Shown here: positions 33,121-44,705 of the stretch, one piece after another
Numbering within the stretch: position 1 is the stretch's first letter
Layout: each line of letters begins with the position of its first letter
Assembly (NCBI GenBank): GCA_021307315.1
Contig: JAJSPD010000052.1
Span: 279,509-343,508 of the forward strand
Direction: 5' to 3'
Source: Bisporella sp. PMI_857
Lineage: Eukaryota > Ascomycota > Leotiomycetes > Helotiales > Helotiaceae
DNA length: 64,000 nt
Position numbers and translations under genes: made by a program
The notes under the pieces: generated by a model
The model's input: only the letters and a program-made list of their open reading frames with translations
Database searches by the model: none
Told to the model about the DNA's origin: nothing

Positions 33121-34163
33121 ATGCGACCTCTCGCTTTATTGCCCTTAGCCTGCTCGATAGTAGCATTCGTTCTTGGAATTCTCTGTCTCTTTGCTGGCCA
33201 CAAGCCTGGTTTCATGGAAGACTATCATCTTGTCTCCGTAAGTCTACACAGTTTCGTTTTCACGCTACATATCATACTAATTGCTTCCAGCTTAATACTT
33301 CTATGCTTGGCCACGTCCTCGTCGATGTTCCATCCGCAACTACCTCCGGCGCCGCACCCAGCGCAACCTCCATTGGTTCCTGGCTCGAGAATACCGCCAA
33401 GAACCTCACCAATGAAATCAGTGACAAGGTCGAAGAAGAGCTCAACGAGATCATAGGCGACCTAGCCGACAAACTTGCTGAAGAGCTCGGCACCCACCAG
33501 TGGTACAGCCTGCATCTTATGAATATGTGCGAGGGCAATTATCTGCCCAATGCCACTGAGAAGCACACCAAGAAAAATGTCACCCACTGCACCAAGCAGA
33601 CTGCCATGTATCACTTCGACATCACGGACCAGATCGAGGACGAGCTGCATGTTGGAAAGTATAATGTTAGCTTGGAGCAAATTGGCTGGCCAGACGCGAT
33701 TCAAGATGGCATTAATGCCCTGAATGTTGCGATGAACGTTACGTTTGTGCTATACGCGATTGGCATCGCTGCTGCTGGACTTGCCATCTTGACTGCCTTG
33801 GTAGCATTTTTCTTGCACGGCTCACGGCTTGTCTCGTTTGGCAACATCCTGCTCACCTTGTTGGCGTTTGTTGCTCTGCTTATTCCATCCATCATCGTCA
33901 CGGTTGCACAAAAGAAGTTCACCCACATCATCAATAAGTACGGGGATGATATCGGCGTCGTCGCACATAGAGGCACGAAATATCTAAGTATTACGTGGGT
34001 GGCGACAGGAGTCATGTTCTTGGCTAGCTTGGCATGGATGATCGACTTTTGTATTGGCAGGAGGAACGAGAAGAGGGTGTACACAGAGAAGAGGAGCGGT
34101 GGCTTATTCTCTAGGCATGGACGACGCAGTGATGAAGCGGCGCTGAGGAGGTCGGGTGTTTGA
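33121..34163 (+). CDS. SUR7/PalI-family membrane protein
   Basis: Exons 33121-33237 and 33291-34163, with one 53-nt GT-AG intron, give 329 aa. TM1 is at the N-terminus (LLPLACSIVAFVLGILCLFA), followed by a large extracellular loop with predicted N-glycosylation sites and helical acidic stretches, and cysteines in MNMCEGNYLP and THCTKQ. TM2-TM4 follow: FVLYAIGIAAAGLAILTALV, ILLTLLAFVALLIPSIIVTV and YLSITWVATGVMFLASLAW. A basic cytoplasmic tail closes the protein. Four-TM topology with the long first loop and its cysteines is the SUR7/PalI (Rim9) layout. Members sit in cortical eisosomes or act in ambient pH sensing, and the sequence does not decide between these. Confidence 0.82.
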
Positions 34164-36852
34164 AAGGTTGGTGGTGATGAGGATTGCATTACGAGATGAT
34201 GAGCGATGATATTATATTTAGCGGCATATTTTCTTTAGGAGGGCGGCTGTATTGATATGGATGCTTGAGGCTGAGAGTGTATCCAGGCGTTTCCTTGATA
34301 CCCTTCATAACGGAATGTACTTTACCCATCGGCGAACTATTAGGGGAACCAAATCGAGCCATATATCTTAACTTAAATCGTTTTTAAATGCTTTACATCC
34401 CAGCTGTCTCTATCCTGAATATGTCACGGCACGTGATTGACTAATCAAGCTTAGTCCGCCGCGGTGGCCGGGTCAGATTCCTGCCACGTCAAAGCATCAT
34501 CAATAAACCTTAACAAACTTTCTAGCAATCGCAAGTGCATGTATTACGTGAAGTCTCACGCTACTTCTGAAACCGCATATTGATTTTTCATCATGAGATA
34601 TGCCACAACATGTAAAGTTCAGCCTGACGTGGTCTTCCGTTTGAGCAAATGCTTGGTTTCTGCACGCTCTTTCTCTATTGTTTCTTTTGAGAAATGGCTA
34701 TCACGTTATCAAGCCTTCGAACAAGGGCGAGCTCAAGCCAAACAAAGAAGAAAAAGCGAGGTCATGTAGTCCACGGCTCGGAAGTGAGCCCGCTTTGGCA
34801 TGCAAAGTATGTTCCGTGCCATGGCCTCGAACGAAGGCGGGAGAATCCCACGTTACTGTTCTCACAATGCATGCTGCCTAACTTTTGCTGTTCAGCCGAG
34901 TATTGGAATCTTCTACTTTAGTAGCAGAAATCATAGAATCCGTCTAACATTTTCGCTGGCAAAATTTCCACTTCTGGCTACCCGACATGATATTACGAGC
35001 ATATCGAAGAGTAATTTCAGAGAGCAACTCTTCTAGATCAGAATGGCTCATAAGTGGGGGGTATAACAATACCGGTAAGGCAATTCTGAATCGAGAAATT
35101 TATCGTAGCTGAGATTGTATAAGCGGTCATAATACGAGTGCCTAGGCAGTTGCGGCTGACTTGCATGGGATGGTGCCAAATGGGCAAATGTCATGCTGCA
35201 AGCCACTTTTATCATACTGCGACGTGTGCACGTTTTCTACCGAACCGAAGCAGGTACGTGATATTAACAAGGATTTCCGCAGCCGCCCTCACTATTGACC
35301 CCCCAAAGTTACATCACTGTAACTTCTAACTATCCGACTATACGGCAGCAAATCCTGCTTCTTGCTCAAAGAGGATCTGACGCTCAACACAACCATTCGA
35401 ATATCCCTCCATGTCCCTTGATGCATCCTCCAAAATACGGTTCTATCTAAAGTGGCAACCATCGGATAAATTAAGATTCCGGTCAGTGCAGGGTAGTCGG
35501 TGAGTGACTAGGCTCATGCGATGGAGTAGGTTTCATGTTTAAAAAAGAGATGCCTGCTGCAGATTCGGCACAACCATGGCCGAGATCGTTGTATCGCGGG
35601 GCTAAGAGATCTCCCTGCGGAGAATTCCTTGGAGTTGCCACGTTGAGTATGAATACATGAACGCATGGGGAAACTTCGGCATCAAAAAAATTGTTGCTTG
35701 CAGATTGAAGTCTGTTCGGTTCTGGAGTCGATTCCTGAACACGATAATCTGAAGTCCACCTTATTTTCTGATGCTCTTTGAGGTTATTCCAGGAGATATG
35801 CTAAAGATTTTGCTGCTTTCTCGCAACTATTGCCTCCTGTCGCCAACATAAACGGCGTAGCCAAACAGCGAAATAATAGGGGACACTGGCTGTGGCTGCT
35901 TACTTTTTCTTATTCCGTGCCTTTCATGTTACACAACTTGACTCCATGAGCTTAAGAAGGAAAGGATCTTCGGATCGGATCGAAGTGCTGCAATTGGTGA
36001 AGCTAAAGTTAATCGCCATACTTACTCCATAGCCCCTTAATGATCAATTCGTCTCTGATGCTTCTTATTGGACGAAGTCCTCTGCTACAGTTTAGAGCAG
36101 ACCAGTGCTTGGGAATGCCTGTTCCTGCAGAACGCCATCTGTGCCGTGAACCTCTCTCAAGTGGTTGAGTGGTCGTTCTATAATTGATATTGTGGCGGCA
36201 TAGAATGGTTGGGATTGCACAATTTTCGCTGCTCTGTCCTTGATGAACAATGGCTTGATACCTTTTGGGCAAGAATTCATGAATATGTTTTTATCAGCTC
36301 ACGTGCGCTATTTTCACTCATTAGTAGTATTATACCGAGTTTTAAGGTACTAATTTTATTTGCAGCAGCATATGACCTGGAAAAATTCCTTACATGGCCA
36401 CGGCTTTCGGCTACAAGTCAGACCTCTATCTTGAGAACCACCCTCAGCTTTCTCCATCTAACTTTAGAGGCTTATTCCGGTAAGCAATGACACGAAGTTG
36501 AAGTAGAATCCCTAATAGTCATCCATTCGACCCATGATACTGATTGGACCCCCTAAGCACTCTCCTTAACCTCATTACAAACCTCCTCTCCATTGCTACT
36601 GTCAAAATCCCAAAATGGATTCATGGCTGCAACCTTTAACGGAACATTTTTAATATTGATTATGTTTTCCTGAGATCATGCCCTCCGATGCTATCCTGTC
36701 CCTATTGTTGCCGTCTCAAGGAGGCAGGTGAGATTTGCTGCCAGGTTCATGTCTATCTTGTATATATATCCATGTACATATTGTATTGTACCTCAAGTAG
36801 GTACTTCCGGTTTTCATGTATGAGTCTCTTCCTCTATTGATATCTTTTCATA
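34164..36852. other. Long intergenic region, nothing recognised
   Basis: About 2.7 kb with no frame of family character. At 34422 the 12-bp word TGTCACGGCACG repeats the end of the nested element at 31808. The last 100 bp upstream of the laccase has a TATATATATCC stretch near 36760. Confidence 0.5.
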
Positions 36853-39107
36853 ATGTGGCCTACATTGTTCCCCTATCTTATAGCCTTGGTTTTGCTGTTC
36901 TGTGATCTTATCACGGGAGCTCCAACTTGTAACACACCTTCGAATCGTGCCTGCTGGTCTCCAGGTTTCTCGGTCAACACCGACTATGAAGCCAGTACCC
37001 CCTTGACAGGCGTCACTAGAAGAGTATGTCTACATGCTCAGAAATAACACGCCTTAGATTTCTAATCCTTATATAGTATCTCTTAACCATCACAGAAGTA
37101 GACAATTGGGTTGGTGGCGATGGCCGAGTCAAGAAGAAAGCAATGCTAATCAATGGTAAATTGCTCCAAACCAGCTATTCTTGAGATTGAGCTAATCGGA
37201 GATGACAGGTCAATTTCCAGGTGAGTTGAAATGGCATGGTGAGTGGGGCAGATATTGACGAGACCTACAGGACCAGTAATTAAAGCAGGCAATCATACTG
37301 GCGCTTTCCTTTGAAATATGATTCCCATGCTGACTGCTGTAGATTGGGGTGACCGTATCTCTGTTACAGTTGTTAATCAGTTGCGCAACAATGGGTAAGT
37401 GAAGAATCATGCGCTATTGCATAACTCTGCTCAAAGACCAACTCAATATATCATTACCATAACTTAACTCTTAGGTTATTCTAGCAGCCTAGTTCATTAT
37501 TTGCTGACCTACTCAGGACATCTATTCACTGGCATGGTATTCGCATGTTACGCAACTGCATTAATGATGGCGCGAATGGAGTAACTGAGTGCCCCATTCC
37601 TCCCGGCCGTTCAAAGACGTATACTTTCCTTGCAGAGCAATACGGAACATCATGGTATATACCCATGCTTTGCATATTTAATTAAGAATCTTCTAACATT
37701 ACAAAGGTACCACTCTCACTTTAGCTCTCAATACGGTAATGGAGTGGTTGGCTCCATCCAAATAAACGGTCCAGCATCCCTCCCATATGACATCGATCTC
37801 GGTGTCTTTCCAATTTCAGATTGGTACTATGGGGCAGTAGATCAGGTTCAACTTCGCGTGTCTGATCCTAATAACCCAGCTGTACCAGGTATTCCTGGTG
37901 CACCACCACCATCCGATAACGTTCTTTTCAATGGGACAAATATCAACCCCACGGGACCTGGTGGTTCGTACTACAAAGTTAAGCTTACGCCCGGCAAGCG
38001 TCACCTTCTTCGTTTGATCAACCCTTCGGTGGAAAATAACTTTGTTGTCTCGCTTGTCAATCACCAAATGACTGTCATTGCTAATGACTTTGTCCCTATT
38101 AATTCGTTCACCACCAGCTCCTTATTCATGGGGATTGGACAACGTTATGATGTCACCATCGATGCGAGCCAGCCAGTTGGCAATTACTGGTTCAATGTAA
38201 CTTTCTCAAATACAGGAGCTTGTGGGACTTCGGTTAATCCAGCGCCCGCTGCCATCTTCAGCTACAACGGCGCTCCAAATACACTTCCAACAGTAACTGG
38301 CGCGCCACCTACTGAGTCTCGCTGCGCCGATGCTTACGGATTTGTTCCCATCGTCAGTCGGACAGCTCCGCTGACTGAATTTACACCTGCTGCAAATAAC
38401 CTACCCGTTAATCTTGAAATTAACACAGCTATCAGCAAGGTATTATGGAAGGTCAACAGTTCCTCGATGAATGTGATATGGGAAAAGCCGACGCTGCAGT
38501 TTGTCTCGGAAGGAGACGCTAACTATCCTACGACTGAAAATCTGATCAAGTTGCCGAATTCTAATGTAGTAAGTTCTGCTCATTGATTTCATCAGCGTAT
38601 TTGTCGTGCTGATTTCATCTATAGTGGAGCGTTTGGATTATCCAGAACCTTTCTCCAATTCCAGTGAGTATATGCCACACTCAACGCACCAATACATCAG
38701 TTTAGAGGCTAACCCAAATTTAGCATCCCATGCATCTCCACGGCCATGACTTTCTTGTCCTTGGCCAATCGCCCGCCCTCGCAAATCCCTTCGCAGGCGC
38801 CCCTCGTCCTTTCAACCCCGCAACCGACACGCCAGGTCTCCAACTCAAGAACCCTCGACGTCGAGATGTCTCCATGCTACCAGGTTTTGGCTGGCTTGCT
38901 GTAGCCTTTAAGACAGATAACCCGGGGGCCTGGCTGTTCCACTGTCATATTGCTTGGCATGCTTCCCAAGGACTTAGTGTTCAGTTCTTGGAGAGAGTGA
39001 GAGAGATTCCCGGAGCGATGAATCTGAATGATATTAAACCAAATTGTGACGCTTGGAGGGCGTATGTGCCAACTGCAGTTTGGCCGAAGCTTGATTCGGG
39101 GCTGTAA
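36853..39107 (+). CDS. Laccase (multicopper oxidase), secreted
   Basis: Nine exons: 36853-37023, 37077-37155, 37209-37220, 37271-37288, 37343-37394, 37517-37654, 37707-38568, 38625-38663 and 38724-39107, giving 584 aa. Exons 3 and 4 are only 12 and 18 nt; together they encode QFPGPVIKA, which the family demands before DWGD. The intron after exon 4 starts with GC. The signal peptide is MWPTLFPYLIALVLLFC. All four copper motifs are intact: SIHWHGIRM, WYHSHFSSQYGNGVVG, HPMHLHGHDFLVLG and HCHIAWHASQGLSVQFLE. The protein ends WPKLDSGL. In ascomycete laccases DSGL is the site where a C-terminal tail is removed; here the stop codon stands right after it. The enzyme oxidises phenols with oxygen outside the cell, with roles in lignin, melanin or detoxification. 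Confidence 0.92.
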
Positions 39108-40317
39108 GTGGAGTGGGAATTCTTTCCGGGGTCATTGTTTTTGCTGCTTTGAATATATAGTCTACTTCTGATTGAATTGGATATTAACTCGGATAAACAT
39201 GTCATGTTATTCTATGTAATTTACATTGCTCTACGACCTTAGATCTTAAGATTATATAACCCCATCTTCTTAATTAGAACTTATTTATTTAGTCCGAACG
39301 GCCGTTCAGTACCTCAATGCCGACAATGCAGAATATTTTCGCAATCTGAACTTGGATGACAAGTTGGGGATGTGGGATGTCTTCCTGAACCTCTGAACCT
39401 CTGAGTACATCACTCACTGTCTTCAGCAAACATGAAATTATTGTGTGCTTGATCTGGTACTCTCAGACCGGGAACCTCGTTTGTTATTATTTTTTTTATG
39501 ACTTTCTCCGTCAAAGATAGGACTTGGGTTGTGCCGTAGAGAAGATGTAACAATAATATCCTTGTGATTTCGGGGTTCCATGCAACCGAGGACTTCAAGC
39601 ATTAACTAGTGTTTTGAAAGCAATTCGAGTGTAGACGGTGGTCTGCTGGCTATCTCTTATTATAAAACTTCATGGTTGCGTGTTCATATTTAATGTAGAG
39701 GTTACATTCTAATACGCCATACAGTCGCCGCGGTGTTCAGTCTTTGTGCGCTCTGCCGCAAGAACATCTTGTCTGAGATATAAAGAGAACATCTCTGGGC
39801 CATTTGATAGTGCATTCTCTCCCGGCCTCGGTAGCTGGGGCAAGCTAAAGGGGTTTGTGAACTCAATCTACCTGACTCGAGAGCTACAAATGTGCTGATA
39901 CTTTGTCCACCGGCTGATAATACGCGATTATGCATGTTGAGATATGAAATGTAATTTTGAGAAATATATAGCAATACGTGTGTTTTTCTCTAGATTGGCT
40001 TCGCCATGGCATAGAGTGAAGAGCCTTGAAAGCGTAAAGTAGAAGTCTAGCTCAAGAAGGAAAAAAAATTCCATTAACAAGCATTAACTATCATCCGCGT
40101 TTCGGACTTTGTCGTTTTAAGCCAAATCGCGTACTTACCTCGTTCTTGAAATCCGGGATTAAGCATAATGCCAGCCACAAGAAGCTTAGAGGATCTAAAT
40201 AGCAAAAGTAGATTGCTTTTCCCATGAGATAAAGTACGCTAAACTTTGAGCTTCAGGAAACTCCAAAAAAAATAAAAAATGCAGCGCTTTTCACGGTCCT
40301 CCACGATCCATAGCAAG
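39108..40317. other. Intergenic between convergent genes
   Basis: No frame of family character. AT-rich with one A-run near 40265. Confidence 0.5.
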
Positions 40318-41351
40318 TCATTGCACCTTCTTCGGTAATGCATGTAGCCGTTTTGGCTTCCCAGCAGAGCAACTTGCATACTTCCAATATCCCCGGTGAT
40401 ACGAACCGGCAATATTGATTAGCCCCCACTTGATGGGCTTGGGTATGGGCGGCCAGTTAGCCCACGCTCCATCGTCAGCAGTTCCATCTAGGTTCAGCAG
40501 GAAAAATGGCACGACATCTAGAGTTCCCGCTTTCGTCACGGTAGACTTGCCCCAGCTTTCGAAAGTCGCCGCCGCTCGGGCCGCTTCCGGGGATTCTGGT
40601 TTTGGCGTGTTGGGATGGTTGGCCAGCTGAGAAATTGTGGATATCTCTGAGTGGAAGTGTTGACCAAACGGCTCTTGAAAATTTGTCATGACGCGCCGCA
40701 GTTCCGTGCCAGAGAAGTCGGCTGGGGACTTCAGGGAAGTTAAATATTTGTGAAAGTCGGAGAGGCCGCCGAGAAATGCCTCTGGCACATAGGTTAGCTT
40801 TCAGGGGTGTTATAGTCATGTTATCCAGGGAGAATTCACTATGCTCTTTGTGAGTGTTTTCCCAGATTGCGCTATCCTTCAGCAGCTCTGCGACCTTGTG
40901 GAATAGGGTTTCTTCTTCATCGTCGTGATGTGTCTTCACGAATTTGTACCATGTCTGACAATATCCAATAAAATTAGAATTGTCTGATGGTTCAACAAAA
41001 GGGGCTTGCTGGTAGATTGAATTGTACCCTCGAAGTATGGTGTTGTGCAATAGTGCCATGTGTGTTGCTCCCGTATTAAAGATATTGGTCTGCCCAAAAA
41101 ATCATCAGCAGTCGGTCTAAAGCTAGCGCAGCAGAAAGGAAATCCCCATAAATATATCACAGTACCTCCTCGAGCTTAAGTTGCGGTATTTTGATGAGTG
41201 CGATTGGTCCATCTGCCCAAGGCACGGTTTCCGGAGAAGACGTTGCCATACTGTGGAAATATTGCCACCTCGTTGCGACTAATGCGATGATAAGTGGAAC
41301 GACTAGGAAGAAGAGAGTAACCAGATATCGCGCCTTGATATGTGAATCCAT
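40318..41351 (-). CDS. Membrane-anchored hemerythrin-like (HHE) protein
   Basis: Exons 41351-41166, 41089-40840 and 40781-40318, with GT-AG introns of 76 and 58 nt, give 299 aa. The N-terminus has one strong membrane segment (YLVTLFFLVVPLIIALVA) after a short basic start MDSHIKAR. The rest is a four-helix HHE cation-binding domain with metal-ligand candidates: ATHMALLHNTILRGYN, KFVKTHHDDEEETLFHKVAE, THKEHKAFLGGLSDFHKYL (restored by the second intron) and GQHFHSEISTISQL. Fungal HHE proteins bind di-iron or related metals, and functions are poorly known. The membrane anchor suggests an endomembrane or cell-surface location, which is inference. Confidence 0.82.
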
Positions 41352-41509
41352 TGTTGACTTGTCCGAGGAGTGTCCCTACTAATTATATTTCATTTCATTT
41401 CTAATCATCATATGATCACTGGAACACGCCACCTCACGCATGACAGGGTTGCTTGCATGATCATCTCGATCTTGTTGTGCGACCACAAATCTTAGGCCGA
41501 ATTTCGTCA

Positions 41510-42129
41510 TTATAAATTCTTCTCAATTCTATTCATCCTATTCGCATTCCATTGTTGTGCCCGAATAACCCGGAAGAAGAGCAGAGATCCAATAGCACAG
41601 ACTATGGTGGCAGATATCTGCCAGAAATAAATAATTGTCACACCACCGAGACAGACGAATTTGACAAACTCATTCGTTTGATACAAGTCTTCCTGGGAGA
41701 CAATGTAATATTTTCCGTTGTTTGGGTTTGATAAAGGTGTAATTTCGAGGTAAGGTGGACTTTTGACTTATAGAATGGAACAAAGAAAAGAGAAAACACT
41801 TGTTGAATCTCTACATAGAGAATCTGAAGCCTTCCGTCAAAAATTGCGAGTGTGAGGCCGTGTTAGCGATATATATATGCGAGGTTGGAGAGTTGGGCTG
41901 CACCATTGCTTTGAACTTCCAGGACAACTTTCGGAGACAAGATTTTGTACCAGCGATATATCATCCAGATCACCCATCGGGAATCGATGTCTCCCAAAAA
42001 CGGCACATGAGTCCGAGAGAACCTTGGAGTCCGACAAAATGGATGGGTGAAGCTGGCATCTGGAAGGAAGTACCTTTCGAGGGTCTGCTTTTGTTCCACT
42101 GGTGAGCCCTCCGTGAGGCTTTTAATCAC
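41510..42129 (-). pseudogene. Decayed gene of an uncharacterised fungal SnoaL-like membrane family
   Basis: The first block (42129-41863) reads TLERYFLPDASFTHPFCR, then WMIYRWYKILSPKVVLEVQS. A second block reads ILYVEIQQVFSLFFVPFYKS (about 41800), and a third, in another frame, GKYYIVSQEDLYQTNEFVKF with a membrane segment and the end MNRIEKNL. The blocks stand in the order seen in a family of small fungal proteins of unknown role with a SnoaL-like region and C-terminal membrane helix. Between blocks one and two an in-frame TAA occurs, and between two and three the frame shifts without a good intron. I therefore call it disabled. No convincing first exon was found upstream. Confidence 0.5.
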
Positions 42130-42563
42130 ATGTTCTATTGACGTCCTAGATTCCTTGGGTTAGCTACCATCTAGACACGCTCCGGTTCGAAACAAGATAT
42201 AGGGTCTGATGTAGTGAACTTGGCTACGGTATAGCAAACGAGTCAGAGAAAATTCGGAGCATGGCGACGAAATTAAGGGTATGCCTCCTGGAGGTACGTG
42301 TGATTCTGTATTACTTACTTGGGTGATCCATTGTGAGTGCATCGGTAGTGCATTTCAATGTTGAGAGCAGTTCGAGAAAAATGGTGCATTATTCTATATA
42401 TAGATCTAGAGTTGCATTTATGACATGACGTCACTCATAATCACACGTTTGTGAAACTGAAGTGACGTTAATACTTTTCTACGATTCTCATTGAAAATAG
42501 CAATATAAGGACTTGACTCCAATGGGTTAGGCTGATTTGAATCATCAATAAACTTCCTTCGCT
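42130..42563. other. Divergent flank of two pseudogenes
   Basis: No supported feature. A TATATATAG stretch lies near 42395. Confidence 0.4.
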
Positions 42564-43470
42564 ATGCCATCCAACAGTTCGCCATATGATATCTCTGATA
42601 AATCAGGCTTACCGGTAAACGGAGGAGAGTAGGAGATTGTTACTTCGATTCCGAGTGTTCTGGTGACGGCGGAAAGGACACCCTGCTCACAATGGTCAAA
42701 TTGTCACTCAAACTGGTATGTCCTTAGATCCATACTCCCGGTAGAAGCAGATACTTATGTCCGGACCTAAGACCCAAGGGAAGGCTCGAGTTAATGTTGC
42801 AGTTTCTCGATAACATCCCAATGGAACCAACAAAAATGGATAGGCTAATAGCCATAAGCATCAAACTGTAAACCTCGATATCGTTCAGGTCATTAGGTTA
42901 TCATCTGATACATTCCTCAGGTGCTCCAAAATCACTGCAGTTTCTTCAAGTGCGATGGCGATGGTGTAATATGGCCAACTGATACTTTCATTGGTTTCAC
43001 AAACTTGGGTTTGGCATCCTTCTCTCGCTTCTGTCAGTATTTATCATTCACGCCAACTTTTCCTATCCTACACTTCCCGGTTGGATCTCGGATCCTTCCT
43101 TTCGCCTGTATATCAATAATATTCACAAGGCAAAGCATGGTAGTGATAGTAGGGCCTATGATACTGAAGGAAGATTTATGCCTCGAGAGTTCGAAGATAT
43201 GTTTGCTAAGTACTCCGGTGAAAAAGATGACTTAGATCTCTGGGATGTATCGAGGTTGTTCAAAGGTCAGAGGTTGATTGCAGGCCTGGTCGGTTGGGGA
43301 GGTGCATTCTTCAAATGTAGGTTCTCCTCGACGATAATTTTGATGTATCGCTAACGTCTTTAGGGCTGGCTACTTACCCGATGCTATAGCCTGTAGATAG
43401 TAAGACGAAGAAAGAAGATATTCGTGGTTATACAATAGTAGTATATTCTTCACGATCGCTTCCTAGCGAT
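42564..43470 (+). pseudogene. Caleosin pseudogene
   Basis: Blocks in correct caleosin order but broken. MPSNSSPYDISDKSGLPVNG is followed by an in-frame TAG, then EIVTSIPSVLVTAERTP. Next KARVNVAVS...NPNGT and ANSHKHQTV are interrupted by TAA and TAG. Then LQNHCSFFKCDGDGVIWPTD is the EF-hand loop. A one-base deletion follows at about 43013, after which ILLSLLSVFIIHANFSYPTL, the proline-knot-like PGWISDPSFRLYINNIHKAK and RFMPREFEDMFAKYS continue in the next frame to KGQRLIAGLVGWGG. The last block (WLATYPML stop PVDSKTKKEDIRG) holds another TAG. Caleosins are lipid-droplet calcium-binding peroxygenases. With several stops and a frameshift this copy is non-functional. Confidence 0.85.
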
Positions 43471-44705
43471 CGAAGAGCAAGAGCGCTTGAAAATGCACCT
43501 CAACATTCCGATTTTTTTTTAAAAAAATTGTGTGCACTATTTCTGGAAGAAGTTCATTCCCACAAACAGGTCTGCGTTGGCCATTGGTATTCACGGGCTG
43601 TACCTTTTTATATGTCATTTAAAGGTGTGTGTAGAGAGTGCGGGAAAGGGCAATCAACACCAAAAAACGCATTGATTCCACCGTTTCCCCTCCTCCCTCC
43701 CAGATAGACAACTACCCCCGTCTTATTGACTTGTTTCATTGCTTGGATTTAAAAGTACTTATTTTCCCATGCATACGATTGTTGTCTCAGAAATATTACT
43801 AGGTTGTATGAAGAAATCGTGCGAAGCTTCCATAAAATTGTAGTATCAGTTAGGCCCATCTTCAATTGTTCCAACACCGCAATAATGATGAAAAAAAAAG
43901 GGTTTAAAGACGTAGCGCTAGCACTTCTAATCTGGCACAGTAGTCTATCGTCTTTGAGCTCAACCATTCGCTAGAAGCTGGCCTTTGTTTCTACCGTCCT
44001 GGTCCTTCTCTACTTCTCTGGCTTTAGCCTGTGCGACATCAAGGCTGCGTCCTCTAGCACCATCGTTTATCGGGATTTTATCTTCTTTTTCCTGCCAAGC
44101 CAGGCGTGGAATATTACCACGTATGGACCTATCAATTTGTGAAAACAATGAACGATTTTCACGACTTATGCATCGAGATGAGGTATCACTTAGTGGAAGC
44201 AGTAGTTCATCGCCATCATTGAGATATCAACGCAACGCTGGCACAGCAACTGGGGTATCCGAGGGAAGTTCAGATTATACAGCTCCTTCCATATTTCAAC
44301 AGGTATAAGGAATCGAGTTTTTCGGGATTGCGACTGGATTTGAGAGACATACTAAAGATAGAACTGGAAAGCAGTGACAGCGAATATCCCATACTGGAGA
44401 GTTTTGGGACTATCGTAGTGATGATAAACTGGTTCAAGGCCGAAATCCAGGACAAGCTAACCCTTTTCCTGAAGATGCAAGCTTTGATGACGAATATAGA
44501 TCGTTTATGATGCATACTTTGGTAAAGTTATCTTCTAGTTTCTGCACATGGACTGTCTGTTTTGTGCTACACTCTCCGTCCCTCGTCGTGTTACTTTCCC
44601 CTTGGGGTCTGGCGTAGAATGGCGGATAAGGGAATCTCCCACTTATAAAATGATTTGACCAAAAGAAGCCCTCGACAAAATGGCTACTGATTTGCTTATC
44701 TCGGC
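43471..44705. other. Intergenic, one possible coding relic
   Basis: No supported gene. On the plus strand at about 44140-44520 serine-rich and acidic blocks (EVSLSGSSSSSPSLRY and NPFPEDASFDDEYRSFM) occur in changing frames and may be a gene relic, but I cannot assign it. Confidence 0.35.

Noticed and set aside
33069..33300. Unspliced reading frame running into the SUR7/PalI-type gene from 33069
   Set aside because: It lacks the hydrophobic N-terminus; the spliced start at 33121 gives a proper first membrane segment.
42183..42195. GGTTCGAAAC as a tRNA B box
   Set aside because: No A box, acceptor stem or cloverleaf could be built around it.
43985..44515. Possible plus-strand gene with serine-rich and acidic blocks
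   Set aside because: Blocks change frame without good splice sites and no family was recognised; mentioned only as a possible relic.
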